A DNA stretch of 17,611 bases, from the NCBI GenBank assembly GCA_035279705.1, contig DATEHG010000117.1, positions 1 through 17,611 on the forward strand, read 5' to 3'. Below the pieces are notes generated by a model. That model saw only the letters and a list, made by a program, of their open reading frames with translations, searched no databases and was not told where the DNA came from. The DNA comes from DATEHG01 sp035279705. GTDB lineage: Bacteria > Gemmatimonadota > Gemmatimonadetes > Gemmatimonadales > GWC2-71-9. Position numbers and translations under genes: made by a program. Shown piece by piece: positions 1 through 7,502 of the stretch. Within the stretch, counting starts at the first letter, position 1. Each line of letters opens with the position of its first letter.

Positions 1-737
1 TCGCTGCAGAGCACCATGTCGTCGCCCAGGCGCAGGTCCCCGGCCTGGGCCTCGATCCGCGCCTCCGAGCCTCCCACGGCGCTCCAGAGCACGTGGCGCA
101 ATCCCGACTCCTCCTTGGCCTCCGGGGGCAGGGCGCCCGCATCGACCAGCGCCTGCGCCAGGGTCTGGTCGCGCGTCAGCAGTTCGAGCACCCCGTCCCG
201 GCGCCGGTAGCAGCGGCTGTCTCCCACATGGAGCAGGTAGACCCGGGGCCAGCGCGCCGCCACCATCGTGAGCGTGGTGGCCATGCCGCTGGCAAAGCCT
301 TCCGCCTCGCCGGCCTGGCGCACGACCTCGTGACTGCGCTCGACCGAGCGGCGGAGGTCTTCGAGGAAGGCCGTTTCCGCTTCGGCGCTGAAGTCGGTGT
401 ACAGCGCCATCGCGTGGGTGACGTACTCGACGATGGCGCGCAGCGCCGTGCCGCTGGCCTGACGCCCGCCCGGAACTCCCCCCACGCCATCGGCCACGAG
501 CATGAGCCAGCCGCGCGAGGGGCTGAGCAGGTTGCCCAGTTCAGGTTGGGGGAGGCTGGTCTGGTGCACCTGCATCGCCTTGTGAACCGTGGCGATGAGG
601 AACTGGTCCTGGTTTTCCTTGCGCACCAGGCCGGTGTGCGTCAGGCCGAAGACGTCGATCTGGTCCCGTTTGGGCCGGGCCGTTGCGAGCAGTTCCGCGG
701 TGGTCAGTGCTGGGGCGGCATCCGGGGGCTCATCCAT
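1..737 (-). CDS. PP2C-family Ser/Thr protein phosphatase, 3'-truncated by window edge
   Basis: This is a metal-dependent protein phosphatase (PPM/PP2C) that would dephosphorylate Ser/Thr-phosphorylated proteins in the cytoplasm. The visible 245 residues show the family motifs in order: FGLTHTGLVRKENQD with metal-ligand Asp44, LVADGVGG with metal-ligand Asp83, the HVGDSRCY strand, LTRDQTLAQALVD, and an AVGGSEA segment. The reading frame is still open at base 1, so the C-terminal metal-ligand motifs (SDG finishing and SDN) lie outside the window. There is no signal peptide or membrane segment. The ATG at 737-735 was chosen because another ATG at 733 is in a different frame that stops within ten codons. 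A paralogue with the same layout lies at 14087-14986. The gene is downstream of the Fpg/Nei gene, across a 153-bp repeat-rich gap. PP2C identity is clear from the motifs; the substrate is unknown. Confidence 0.93.
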   Translation of the reverse strand, partial: MDEPPDAAPALTTAELLATARPKRDQIDVFGLTHTGLVRKENQDQFLIATVHKAMQVHQTSLPQPELGNLLSPSRGWLMLVADGVGGVPGGRQASGTALRAIVEYVTHAMALYTDFSAEAETAFLEDLRRSVERSHEVVRQAGEAEGFASGMATTLTMVAARWPRVYLLHVGDSRCYRRRDGVLELLTRDQTLAQALVDAGALPPEAKEESGLRHVLWSAVGGSEARIEAQAGDLRLGDDMVLCS

Positions 738-777
738 GGCTAGACGGTGGGGCCGGGGAGGCCGGAAGGCAAGAGGA

Positions 778-805
778 GGGGCAGGAGGGCCGAGGGGCAG
801 GGGGG
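778..805 (+). other. Putative G-quadruplex motif upstream of the PP2C gene
   Basis: Four runs of at least three G (778-781, 787-789, 794-797, 800-805) are separated by loops of 5, 4 and 2 bases, which fits the G3+N1-7 quadruplex rule. The G-rich strand is the plus strand, i.e. the template strand for the minus-strand PP2C gene starting at 737. The transcript leader would correspondingly be pyrimidine-rich. A 10-bp direct repeat (GAGGGGCAGG at 776-785 and 792-801) lies in the same tract. Folding and any role are untested. Confidence 0.45.
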
Positions 806-855
806 CAGGCGGACGAGGCGGGCGAGACGTACAGGGCGGACAAGGCGGACGAGGT
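802..855. repeat. 9-bp-period degenerate tandem repeat, copy 1
   Basis: Six consecutive 9-bp units can be read: GGGGCAGGC, GGACGAGGC, GGGCGAGAC, GTACAGGGC, GGACAAGGC and GGACGAGGT. The array sits between the stop of the Fpg/Nei gene and the start of the PP2C gene. A 19-base stretch (830-848, TACAGGGCGGACAAGGCGG) recurs exactly at 17253-17271 inside the second array, in the same orientation. The period is a multiple of three but I see no gene in it. It looks like a dispersed intergenic repeat family. Confidence 0.75.
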
Positions 856-890
856 GGGTTGAAGTTGTTGCTCTGAATTCGACCGAGATC

Positions 891-1805
891 TCAACTCCCT
901 GATCTGGTTCTGATCGTGAGCTCGTCCAGTTCCTCGAGGCTCCGGGGCCAGTCCTCTTTCAGGAGTCGCGACAGGGAGCGATCGGCGAGTAGCCGCCCTC
1001 CCGTCTGGCAGGTGGCGCAATAGTTGGTCTCGTTGCTGGCGTAGCGGATGCGCTGGACCGGCGCGCGGCAGACCGGACAGGGAAGCCCGTAGCGGCCATG
1101 GACGGCCATCTCGGGACGAAAGGCCGTCACCTGTTCCGGAAAGGCCAGCCTGGCCTCCGCCACCAGGCGGTCACGCCATTCCACCAGGACTTCGACCGTG
1201 GCGCGATGCAGCCGGCGCATCTCTTCGTCGGCGATCCTGGCCGTGAGCAGCATCGGCGACAGCCTGGCGCGATGCAGGATTTCGTCCGAGTAGGCATTGC
1301 CGATCCCGCTGAGCAGGCGGGGATCGGTCAAGGTGCGCTTGAGGGTGTGGTTTTCGCTTCGGACCCGCGACGCAAAGGCGTCCAGCGAGGTGTCGAGCAC
1401 TTCGAGACCGCCCCGGTCGAACTGGGCCAGCGCCGCCGCACCGCGGACCAGGTGGAGCGAAGCCCGGCGCATGGTGCCGGCCTCCGTAAGCGAGAGCACC
1501 CCGTTCGGAAACGCGAGCACGAGGAGCGCCTTCTTGCCGCCTTTGGCCGGCCCCTTGTCCTTCCAGTGCAGCCGCCCGGCGATCATCAGGTGGAGCACCA
1601 GGTGAAGTTCGCCGGGAAAATCGAAGACGATGCGCTTCCCGATCCGGCGCACGGCCTGGACTTCCCGTGTGTGCAGCGCCGAGAGCGGAGGCTCCACCGT
1701 CCGGAGCAGGAACGGGCTGCCCAGGGTGGCCGACAACAGCGGGCGGTGGACCACCCTCGGCTGCAACGCGGCGAGGTACGCCTCGATATCCGGCAGTTCA
1801 GGCAT
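891..1805 (-). CDS. Fpg/Nei-family DNA glycosylase (formamidopyrimidine-DNA glycosylase-like)
   Basis: This is a base-excision repair glycosylase/AP lyase that would remove oxidised bases from DNA. The protein is 304 aa and begins MPELPDIE, giving the catalytic N-terminal Pro2 and Glu3; Lys57 (RRIGKR) is the likely beta-hairpin lysine. The helix-two-turn-helix appears as DPRLLSGIGNAYSDEIL, and a C-terminal zinc finger has Cys243, Cys246, Cys263 and Cys266. Two things are unusual against E. coli Fpg (269 aa): the residue aligned with its zinc-finger arginine reads Asn (SNETNYC), and about 38 residues follow the finger. I recall this SNETNYC/LADRSLSRLLK ending from a branch usually annotated just 'Fpg/Nei family', so substrate preference is uncertain and no symbol is given. 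The gene is divergent from the DUF1080 gene. It has no evident Shine-Dalgarno site. Confidence 0.93.
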   Translation of the reverse strand: MPELPDIEAYLAALQPRVVHRPLLSATLGSPFLLRTVEPPLSALHTREVQAVRRIGKRIVFDFPGELHLVLHLMIAGRLHWKDKGPAKGGKKALLVLAFPNGVLSLTEAGTMRRASLHLVRGAAALAQFDRGGLEVLDTSLDAFASRVRSENHTLKRTLTDPRLLSGIGNAYSDEILHRARLSPMLLTARIADEEMRRLHRATVEVLVEWRDRLVAEARLAFPEQVTAFRPEMAVHGRYGLPCPVCRAPVQRIRYASNETNYCATCQTGGRLLADRSLSRLLKEDWPRSLEELDELTIRTRSGS

Positions 1806-1811
1806 CGGAGA

Positions 1812-1817
1812 ACAATA
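1812..1817 (-). promoter_or_regulatory. Candidate -10 element for a leaderless Fpg/Nei transcript
   Basis: Read on the minus strand the sequence is TATTGT, matching TANNNT. It ends six bases before the ATG of the glycosylase gene, so transcription would begin at or next to the start codon. This agrees with the absence of a Shine-Dalgarno motif. No good -35 hexamer is visible. The rest of the 133-bp divergent spacer (1806-1938) must also hold the promoter of the DUF1080 cluster, which I could not pick out. Confidence 0.3.
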
Positions 1818-1938
1818 GCGGTCCCGGGACTCTCCGTTCCGGGTGGCAAACTACTGGCGGGTCCATTTGCGGCGCCTTACTTTCGTACGCCGGTCCCTCT
1901 CTCCACCGTCTGACTCCACCACTCTCTCCGGAAGGTCC

Positions 1939-2649
1939 ATGTCCGCTCGCGGAATGAGCCTCCTGCTCGCCACCCTCCTCGGAGGGGTCTGGCCGGCTGC
2001 GAGTCCCCACCAGACCACACCACCCAACACCCTGACCGCCGAGGAAAAGCAGCAGGGATTTCATCTCCTGTTCGACGGCAAGACGACGGCCGGCTGGCGC
2101 GGCTTCCGGCGGGACACAATGCCCTCAGGCTGGCAGGTGCTCGACGGCGAGCTCACCCGGGTCGCCGAATCGGGTGACATCATCACCCGCGACCAGTACG
2201 CCAATTTCGAGCTCCGGCTGGAGTGGAAGATCTCGGCCAAGGGGAACAGCGGCATCATGTATCGCGTCACCGAGGCGGCCGAGCAGACCTACGAGACGGG
2301 ACCTGAAATGCAGGTCCTCGACGATGCCGGCCACCCCGACGGGAAGAGCCGGCTCACATCGGCCGGCAGCTGCTACGGACTTTACCCCTCCCCCGCGGGC
2401 ATCGAGCACCCGGCGGGAGAGTGGAACCAGGTCCGGATCGTGGTGCAGGGCCACCACGTCGAGCACTGGCTTAACGGCACCAAGGTGGTCGAGTACGAAC
2501 TCGGCAGCCCCGACTGGGAGAGCCGGATGAACGCCAGCAAGTTCAAGCAGTGGCCGGGGTACGGACGGGCGGCATCCGGGTTCATCGCGCTGCAGGACCA
2601 CGGCGACCGGGTGGCGTACCGCTCCATCCGGATCAAGGTGCTGCCATGA
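1939..2649 (+). CDS. Secreted DUF1080 protein (3-keto-disaccharide/3-keto-glycoside hydrolase family)
   Basis: The family (PF06439, DUF1080) includes enzymes that cleave glycosides already oxidised at C3 of the sugar. The 236-aa protein has a short N-terminal export signal (MSARGMSLLLATLLGGVWPAAS), then the typical jelly-roll domain: GFHLLFDGKTTAGWRGF, LEWKISAKGNSGIMYRV, ETGPEMQVLDD, EWNQVRIVVQGHHVEHWLNG and a final ASGFIALQDHGD. The 1939 ATG is preferred because a GGAAGG lies just upstream and the signal peptide follows directly; the frame remains open back to 1843 but that extension is arginine-rich and unlike a signal. The likely location is the periplasm or outer surface. The stop overlaps the next gene's start (ATGA at 2646-2649), so translation of the permease is probably coupled. 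The exact substrate cannot be read from sequence. Confidence 0.92.
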   Translation: MSARGMSLLLATLLGGVWPAASPHQTTPPNTLTAEEKQQGFHLLFDGKTTAGWRGFRRDTMPSGWQVLDGELTRVAESGDIITRDQYANFELRLEWKISAKGNSGIMYRVTEAAEQTYETGPEMQVLDDAGHPDGKSRLTSAGSCYGLYPSPAGIEHPAGEWNQVRIVVQGHHVEHWLNGTKVVEYELGSPDWESRMNASKFKQWPGYGRAASGFIALQDHGDRVAYRSIRIKVLP

Positions 2650-3881
2650 TCCGTACCAAGCTCTCCGCCATGATGTTCCTGCAGTACTTCATCTGGGGCT
2701 CGTGGTTCGTGACGATGGGCACCTACCTGGGGCGGACGCTGCACTTCACCGGTTCGGAGGTCGGGCTCGCCTACGGCGCCACCGCCATCGCCGCGCTGGT
2801 CTCGCCCTTCTTCGTCGGGATGGTGGCCGACCGGTTCTTTGCCTCGGAGCGGCTGCTGGCCCTGCTGCACCTGATCGGCGGCGGCCTGCTCTGGTATGCC
2901 TCGACGCTCACGACGTTCGGCACCTTCTACCCGGTGCTGATCGGCTACGCGCTCTGCTACATGCCGACGCTGTCGCTCACCAATAGCGTCTCATTCCACC
3001 ACGTGAAGGATCCGGCCCGCGAATTCCCGCTGATCCGGGTGCTCGGCACCATCGGCTGGATCGTGGCGGGCTACCTGGTCGGGTCCGTGTTCAAGGCGGA
3101 TGCGCAGGCGCTGCCGATGCGGATCGGCGCCATTGCGTCGGTCGTGATGGCCGTCTTTTCCCTGGTCCTGCCGCATACGCCGCCCAGGGCGGCGGGCGCG
3201 CCGTTCAGCGTCCGGGACGCCCTTGGCCTCGATGCCCTGGCCATGCTCAAGGACCGCTCGTTCCTGATCTTCGTGCTGGGGTCCTTTCTGCTCTGCATCC
3301 CGCTCCAGTTCTACTACACCTTCACCAATCTCTTCCTCAACGAAATCGGCGCGCCGCAGCCGGCTTTCATCCAGACCTTCGGCCAGATGTCGGAGATCGG
3401 CTTCATGCTCCTGCTGCCGTTCGCGCTGCGCCGCTTCGGCATCCGGCCGATCATGCTGCTGGGCATGCTGGCGTGGGCCCTCCGCTACGCGGCCTTCAGC
3501 CAGGGCAACGCCGCCGCCGGGATGTGGCTCATCTTCATCGGGATCCTGCTCCACGGCGTGTGCTACGACTTCTTCTTCGTCGCGGGGCAGATCTACACCG
3601 ACGAGCAGGCGGGGGTACGGATCCGGGCGGCCGCGCAGGGGTTCATCAATTTCGTCACCAACGGCGTGGGCTATTTCATCGGCGCGTTCGTCTCGGGCAA
3701 GGTCATCGATCACTGGACGACCCCGAACCCGTCCTGCACCGATGCCTCGGGGTGCCTCCAGGTCATCCACGACTGGCCCACCATCTGGCTGGTGCCCGCC
3801 GCCGGCGCCTTCGCGGTGCTGATCCTCTTCGCCGTCATCTTCAAGCCGCCGGCCGCTGCGATCACGGCAAGCCGCGGATGA
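2646..3881 (+). CDS. NupG-family MFS permease (nucleoside:H+ symporter family)
   Basis: This is a 411-aa inner-membrane transporter, close to the 418 aa of E. coli NupG. The N-terminus (KLSAMMFLQYFIWGSWFVTMGTYL) is the hallmark first helix of the nucleoside:H+ symporter family (PF03825), and about twelve hydrophobic helices follow. The ATG at 2646 overlaps the DUF1080 stop by four bases and is preferred over an upstream in-frame start at 2550 that would extend into the DUF1080 gene. NupG homologues beside DUF1080 and Gfo/Idh/MocA genes more likely carry sugars or keto-sugars than nucleosides; this is an inference from context. The stop codon lies inside the left arm of the inverted repeat at 3872-4010. 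Confidence 0.9.
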   Translation: MIRTKLSAMMFLQYFIWGSWFVTMGTYLGRTLHFTGSEVGLAYGATAIAALVSPFFVGMVADRFFASERLLALLHLIGGGLLWYASTLTTFGTFYPVLIGYALCYMPTLSLTNSVSFHHVKDPAREFPLIRVLGTIGWIVAGYLVGSVFKADAQALPMRIGAIASVVMAVFSLVLPHTPPRAAGAPFSVRDALGLDALAMLKDRSFLIFVLGSFLLCIPLQFYYTFTNLFLNEIGAPQPAFIQTFGQMSEIGFMLLLPFALRRFGIRPIMLLGMLAWALRYAAFSQGNAAAGMWLIFIGILLHGVCYDFFFVAGQIYTDEQAGVRIRAAAQGFINFVTNGVGYFIGAFVSGKVIDHWTTPNPSCTDASGCLQVIHDWPTIWLVPAAGAFAVLILFAVIFKPPAAAITASRG

Positions 3882-4010
3882 ACGCGGAACACTGCGAGGA
3901 AGTACGCGGAAGAGGAATTGTGTTTTGCCTGAAAGTGTGATCTCGCCTGATCCGGGTGATGGTCGGATGAATACGGAGCGATCCGCGCTGTTTTCCGCGT
4001 AATTCCGCGG
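3872..4010. repeat. Inverted-repeat element (REP/MITE-like) between permease and oxidoreductase
   Basis: The left arm at 3872-3889 (CCGCGGATGAACGCGGAA) and right arm at 3993-4010 (TTCCGCGTAATTCCGCGG) are inverted copies matching at 15 of 18 positions, about 103 bases apart. Further variants of the same core lie inside: ACGCGGAA near 3905, and CGGATGAATACGGA at 3964-3977 in direct orientation. No coding potential is evident inside. The left arm covers the permease stop codon. It may be a small non-autonomous repeat or a transcript-level stem that separates expression of the third gene. Confidence 0.6.
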
Positions 4011-4045
4011 TAGGCTTTTCGAATATCAGAACTGAGAGGGAAATC

Positions 4046-5383
4046 ATGGGCAAGCGGATATCACGCCGCAATTTCGTGAGCGACGTGGCCCAGGCCGGCC
4101 TGGCCTTTTCCATCGTCCCCCGGCACGTGCTGGGCGGACGCGGGTTCATCGCCCCGAGTGACAAGCTCAACATCGCGGCCATCGGCTGCGGCGGCAAAGG
4201 CCGGAGCGATATCGACGGGGTGAACTCGGAGAACATCTACGCCCTGTGCGACGTGGACTGGCACAGCGCCGAGGATGCCTTCCTGCACTATCCGAAGGCG
4301 AAGAAGTGGAAAGACTACCGTGAAATGCTGGACAAGGACGGCAAGAACATCGACGCCGTCACGGTGTCCACCCCGGATCACTCGCACGCCGCGGCCGCCA
4401 TGACGGCCATCCGGCTCAACAAACCGGTGTTCTGCCAGAAACCGCTGGCCCGCACCATCGGCGAGGTACGCATCCTCGCCGCCGAATCTTCCCGGCGCCG
4501 ACTGCCCACCCAGATGGGCAACCAGGGGCACGCCAACGAAGGCACCCGGCAGATCCGCGAATGGGTCGAGGCCGGCGCCATCGGTACCGTACGCGAAGTC
4601 CACTACTGGACCAACCGGCCGATCTGGGCCCAGGGCATCGACCGGCCCACCCAGGCCTACAATGTCCCGCCTACTCTCGACTGGAATCTCTGGCTCGGCC
4701 CCGCGCCCGAGCGCCCCTACGCGCCCGACTACGCCCCCTTCAGCTGGCGCGGTTGGTGGGATTTCGGCACCGGTGCTCTTGGCGACATGGCCTGCCACGG
4801 CATGGACGCCGCCTTCTGGGGGCTCGGCCTCCGCTACCCGACGCGCATCGAGGCGGAAACCACCGAGCGCCACGACGAGACGGCGCCCAAGTCCTCGCGG
4901 GTGACATACTCCTTCCCGGCCAGAGACAACCGGCCGGAGGTGAAGGTGGTGTGGCGGGATGGCGGCCTGTGGCCCCCGCGCCCCGCGGCGCTCGAGGAGA
5001 CAGTGCCGTGGCCGGTGGAAGACATCGGAGGCCAGATGTGGGTGGGAGATTCGGGCGCGCTGCTGGCCGGGATCTACGGCGAAAACCCCCGGCTCGTCGA
5101 TCCGGCGAAAGACCAGGAACTCAAGGCCAATCCGCCGGCCCAGAAGTATCCCCGTTCAGCGGGGCACTACGCCGAATGGATCGCCGCCATCAAAGGCGGC
5201 CCGGCGCCCAATTCGAATTTCTCGGGCCATGCAGGCCCGCTGACGGAAATGGTCCTGCTCGGCGTGCTGGCGGTGCGGGCGGGAAAGTCGATCGACGTGA
5301 ATCCGTCGACCGGCGAGATCACGAGCGCCGGCATCCCGACCGAATGGCTCCGGCCCAACTACCGGAGCGGCTGGAGCCTGTAG
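4046..5383 (+). CDS. Tat-exported Gfo/Idh/MocA-family oxidoreductase
   Basis: This is an NAD(P)-dependent sugar oxidoreductase of 445 aa. A twin-arginine signal is visible (SRRNF, Arg7-Arg8, followed by a hydrophobic stretch), so the folded, cofactor-loaded enzyme is probably exported. The Rossmann glycine motif is GCGGKG at about 48-52, followed by STPDHSHA and CQKPL; the family's EKP motif reads QKP here (131-133), a variant I recall in the exported subgroup. The second half carries the NRPIWAQG and DWNLWLGPAP motifs of bacterial Tat-type members. A strong GAGAGGG site lies 5 bases before the ATG. Beside DUF1080 and a permease, the likely role is oxidation or reduction of C3 of a glycoside; the direction and substrate are inferred. 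The gene ends 15 bp from a convergent gene. Confidence 0.93.
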   Translation: MGKRISRRNFVSDVAQAGLAFSIVPRHVLGGRGFIAPSDKLNIAAIGCGGKGRSDIDGVNSENIYALCDVDWHSAEDAFLHYPKAKKWKDYREMLDKDGKNIDAVTVSTPDHSHAAAAMTAIRLNKPVFCQKPLARTIGEVRILAAESSRRRLPTQMGNQGHANEGTRQIREWVEAGAIGTVREVHYWTNRPIWAQGIDRPTQAYNVPPTLDWNLWLGPAPERPYAPDYAPFSWRGWWDFGTGALGDMACHGMDAAFWGLGLRYPTRIEAETTERHDETAPKSSRVTYSFPARDNRPEVKVVWRDGGLWPPRPAALEETVPWPVEDIGGQMWVGDSGALLAGIYGENPRLVDPAKDQELKANPPAQKYPRSAGHYAEWIAAIKGGPAPNSNFSGHAGPLTEMVLLGVLAVRAGKSIDVNPSTGEITSAGIPTEWLRPNYRSGWSL

Positions 5384-5398
5384 CCCTCAGGCCGGGCG

Positions 5399-7486
5399 TC
5401 ACTCCGCACTCATTTCCGCGGTGCTGGGCTCCCCTTCGTCCCCGGAGGGCGGCTCCATGTCGGTCTTCGGGCCGCGAATGAAATCGAGCGGGTGGTCCTT
5501 GAACCGGCGGAGCAGCCGCGTGGTGTACTCCTTCAGATCCTCCCCGCCGACGCCGTAGGCCCGCATCGCGGTGTAGAGCGACAGGGCAAAGCTCACTCCC
5601 AGGTTCAGCACGAACATCGTGGCGATGCCGGCCAGGCCGCGCAGCAGCCCGCGCTCGACCATCCGCTGGCCCAGCGAGGCCGAAGCCAGCGCCAGCATCC
5701 CTGTCGACAGCGTGACGTGCCGGACGTCGAGCGGCAATCCCGTGAACCTGCCAATCGCGGGGACGATGCCGAGCATGAAGCCGAGCGAAATGCTGGTGGC
5801 CCATCCCCCCGCATGGTGCCGCAGTCCCTCCGACCAGCGACGCAGCCGATCCCATCCCAGCCACTTGCCGAGCGGGTGCTCGGCCACTGCCTGCGGCAGG
5901 CGGTGGTACACCGACCAGTTGTCGAACCACCCACCCGCGACACTCGAGAGCCAGAGGACCAGCCCGGTCAGCGCCGCGTAGAAGACGGTGCCGCTGTTGA
6001 CCGGACTGAGCGTCTGGATCAGGTGAGCCGCCTCCTCAGGCTCCACAAAGGGATGCTGAGCGATCAGTTCCCACAGCGCATCGATCCCCCACGCACCAAG
6101 CGAAACCACGATGACATTGCTGGTAGCCGCCGCCAGCTGGCTGTGCGCGATCCGGGTGGTGAACTCGACCAGGTCGTCGATCCGGTCCTTCCTCCCTTCG
6201 CGCAGCAGGTTGGCCAGTGTGGCCGCCGTCATGGCCGGCTGCTTGGTGGCCAGCACCAGTCCGAAAGCGCCGAGCAGGAGGAAGCTCACGGCATAGTTGA
6301 GGCCGAAGAGCAGCGATTCCGGAAGTGGCGGGAGATTGAACTCGTGGACGACGACCTTCAGCGCCGCCGTGCCGGCAGTGAGCAGTCCGCCCCCCGCCGC
6401 CGCGAGCCAGATGTGGCGGTATTCCTTCCTGGTGTAGGCGATGTAGTGCTCGCCGGTGGCGCCCGAGCGATCGACGATCTTCTTGTACAGCAGGTTCAGG
6501 TTCCAGCCGAACAGCGCCCGCACGCTGCGGTCCTGCAGGGAATAGTCCGCCAGCCGGATCAGCATCCGGTGAATGGCCGTCGACCGCCGGAACCCGGGTG
6601 GCTCATTGACGATCTCGACCATCAGGGCCATGCGCGTGAGCGCGCGATCCAGGATCTCGAGACTGTAGACGATGTCGACATTCACACCGTCTTCTTCGAG
6701 ACGGCGCCGGATCCGGGCCATCTCGGCGCGGCAGCGCCTGGCATCGTTGCGCCAGGCCCGGGCGGCGTCGTCCGTTGGTTCTCCCGCGATCCAGGCATCC
6801 AGCAGCCGGGCAGAGGAGTGCAGCTGTCCAACGAATGGCGAATCCGGCACGGGCCCCGGGCTGCTGCGCTGGCGGAGCGGACGCTCCAGCCCCTGGCCTG
6901 CGACCCGCACCGAGAGGAGCCGGAAGCCGTCGGCGAATGCTTCCCGCACGGGCGCCCATACCTCCGATCGGTCCGCCGGCGCCAGCACCGCGACGATGCG
7001 ATGGAACAGTTCGGGAGGCACCCCTTTCATCCCGTGCTCGGATGTCGGGTGCGGGAAAACCTTGCCGAGGAACTGCGCCAGATCCTGGTGGTTGTGCGGA
7101 GCGGGGAGCAGGTGCCCCATGATCCGCTCCGAGAGCTCGGCGAAGAAGCCCCGCTCGGCGGGAATTCCGGCGTCGCTGAACAGGCCGGTCCCGTCCGTTT
7201 CGGCCAGGACCTTCGCGAGCGAATCGATGACCGCCTGGCGGACCGGCTCCGATTGGTCCAGCAGGGCGACCAGCATGCGCAGGCGCTCGGCGGTGGCGGC
7301 CTCGCCGCGCACCCAGGCCATCAGCGCGACCCAGGCGTCCTGCCGGTCGCCCGTCGCGTCCGCCTTGGCGAGCGCCGAAATCCGAACGGTCAGATGGCGG
7401 GCCGCCGGCGTGTCGCGGCGATCGGCGGGAAGCGTCTCGAGCACTGCCTGGCGCAGTTCGGCGGCGGATCCGTTGGATGAGGGCAT
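5399..7486 (-). CDS. PF10136 'site-specific recombinase (Gcr)' family membrane protein
   Basis: The 695-aa protein matches the family named after Neisseria Gcr. The first ~330 residues are soluble and helix-rich. Then come the family's recognisable stretches: GEHYIAYTRKEYRHIWLAAAG, FGLNYAVSFLLL with ATKQPAMTA, a GGWFDNWSVYHRLP segment, and GLPLDVRHVTLSTG. At least six hydrophobic helices place it in the inner membrane. No tyrosine- or serine-recombinase catalytic motif is visible, so the recombinase name is probably historical and the true function is unknown. The ATG at 7486 is 16 bp after the stop of the beta-barrel gene, which indicates one transcript. The open frame continues upstream to 7882 only as a shadow of that barrel gene. 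Confidence 0.88.
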   Translation of the reverse strand: MPSSNGSAAELRQAVLETLPADRRDTPAARHLTVRISALAKADATGDRQDAWVALMAWVRGEAATAERLRMLVALLDQSEPVRQAVIDSLAKVLAETDGTGLFSDAGIPAERGFFAELSERIMGHLLPAPHNHQDLAQFLGKVFPHPTSEHGMKGVPPELFHRIVAVLAPADRSEVWAPVREAFADGFRLLSVRVAGQGLERPLRQRSSPGPVPDSPFVGQLHSSARLLDAWIAGEPTDDAARAWRNDARRCRAEMARIRRRLEEDGVNVDIVYSLEILDRALTRMALMVEIVNEPPGFRRSTAIHRMLIRLADYSLQDRSVRALFGWNLNLLYKKIVDRSGATGEHYIAYTRKEYRHIWLAAAGGGLLTAGTAALKVVVHEFNLPPLPESLLFGLNYAVSFLLLGAFGLVLATKQPAMTAATLANLLREGRKDRIDDLVEFTTRIAHSQLAAATSNVIVVSLGAWGIDALWELIAQHPFVEPEEAAHLIQTLSPVNSGTVFYAALTGLVLWLSSVAGGWFDNWSVYHRLPQAVAEHPLGKWLGWDRLRRWSEGLRHHAGGWATSISLGFMLGIVPAIGRFTGLPLDVRHVTLSTGMLALASASLGQRMVERGLLRGLAGIATMFVLNLGVSFALSLYTAMRAYGVGGEDLKEYTTRLLRRFKDHPLDFIRGPKTDMEPPSGDEGEPSTAEMSAE

Positions 7487-7502
7487 GGGTCCAGCGAGAA
7501 TG

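Noticed and set aside
2991..3770. Minus-strand open frame (259 codons) opposite the NupG-family permease
   Set aside because: It is highly charged (Asp, Glu, Arg), as expected when a hydrophobic membrane protein gene is read in antisense.
3872..4010. Inverted arms considered as the ends of an insertion sequence
   Set aside because: The interior is only about 100 bp with no transposase frame, and no target-site duplication is evident; kept as a REP/MITE-like repeat.
5384..5398. Gap between the convergent oxidoreductase and PF10136 genes checked for a shared terminator
   Set aside because: Only 15 bp, with no usable stem-loop and no T tract.
5492..7480. Long plus-strand open frame (662 codons) opposite the PF10136 gene
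   Set aside because: It is a mirror of the real gene in GC-rich DNA. The translation is rich in Arg, Gln, Gly and Pro, with no domain, and the minus-strand protein has clear family motifs.
5399..7486. Literal reading of the PF10136 protein as a DNA recombinase marking a mobile element
   Set aside because: The protein has several membrane helices and no visible recombinase catalytic motif, and no att-like repeats or mobile genes surround it.
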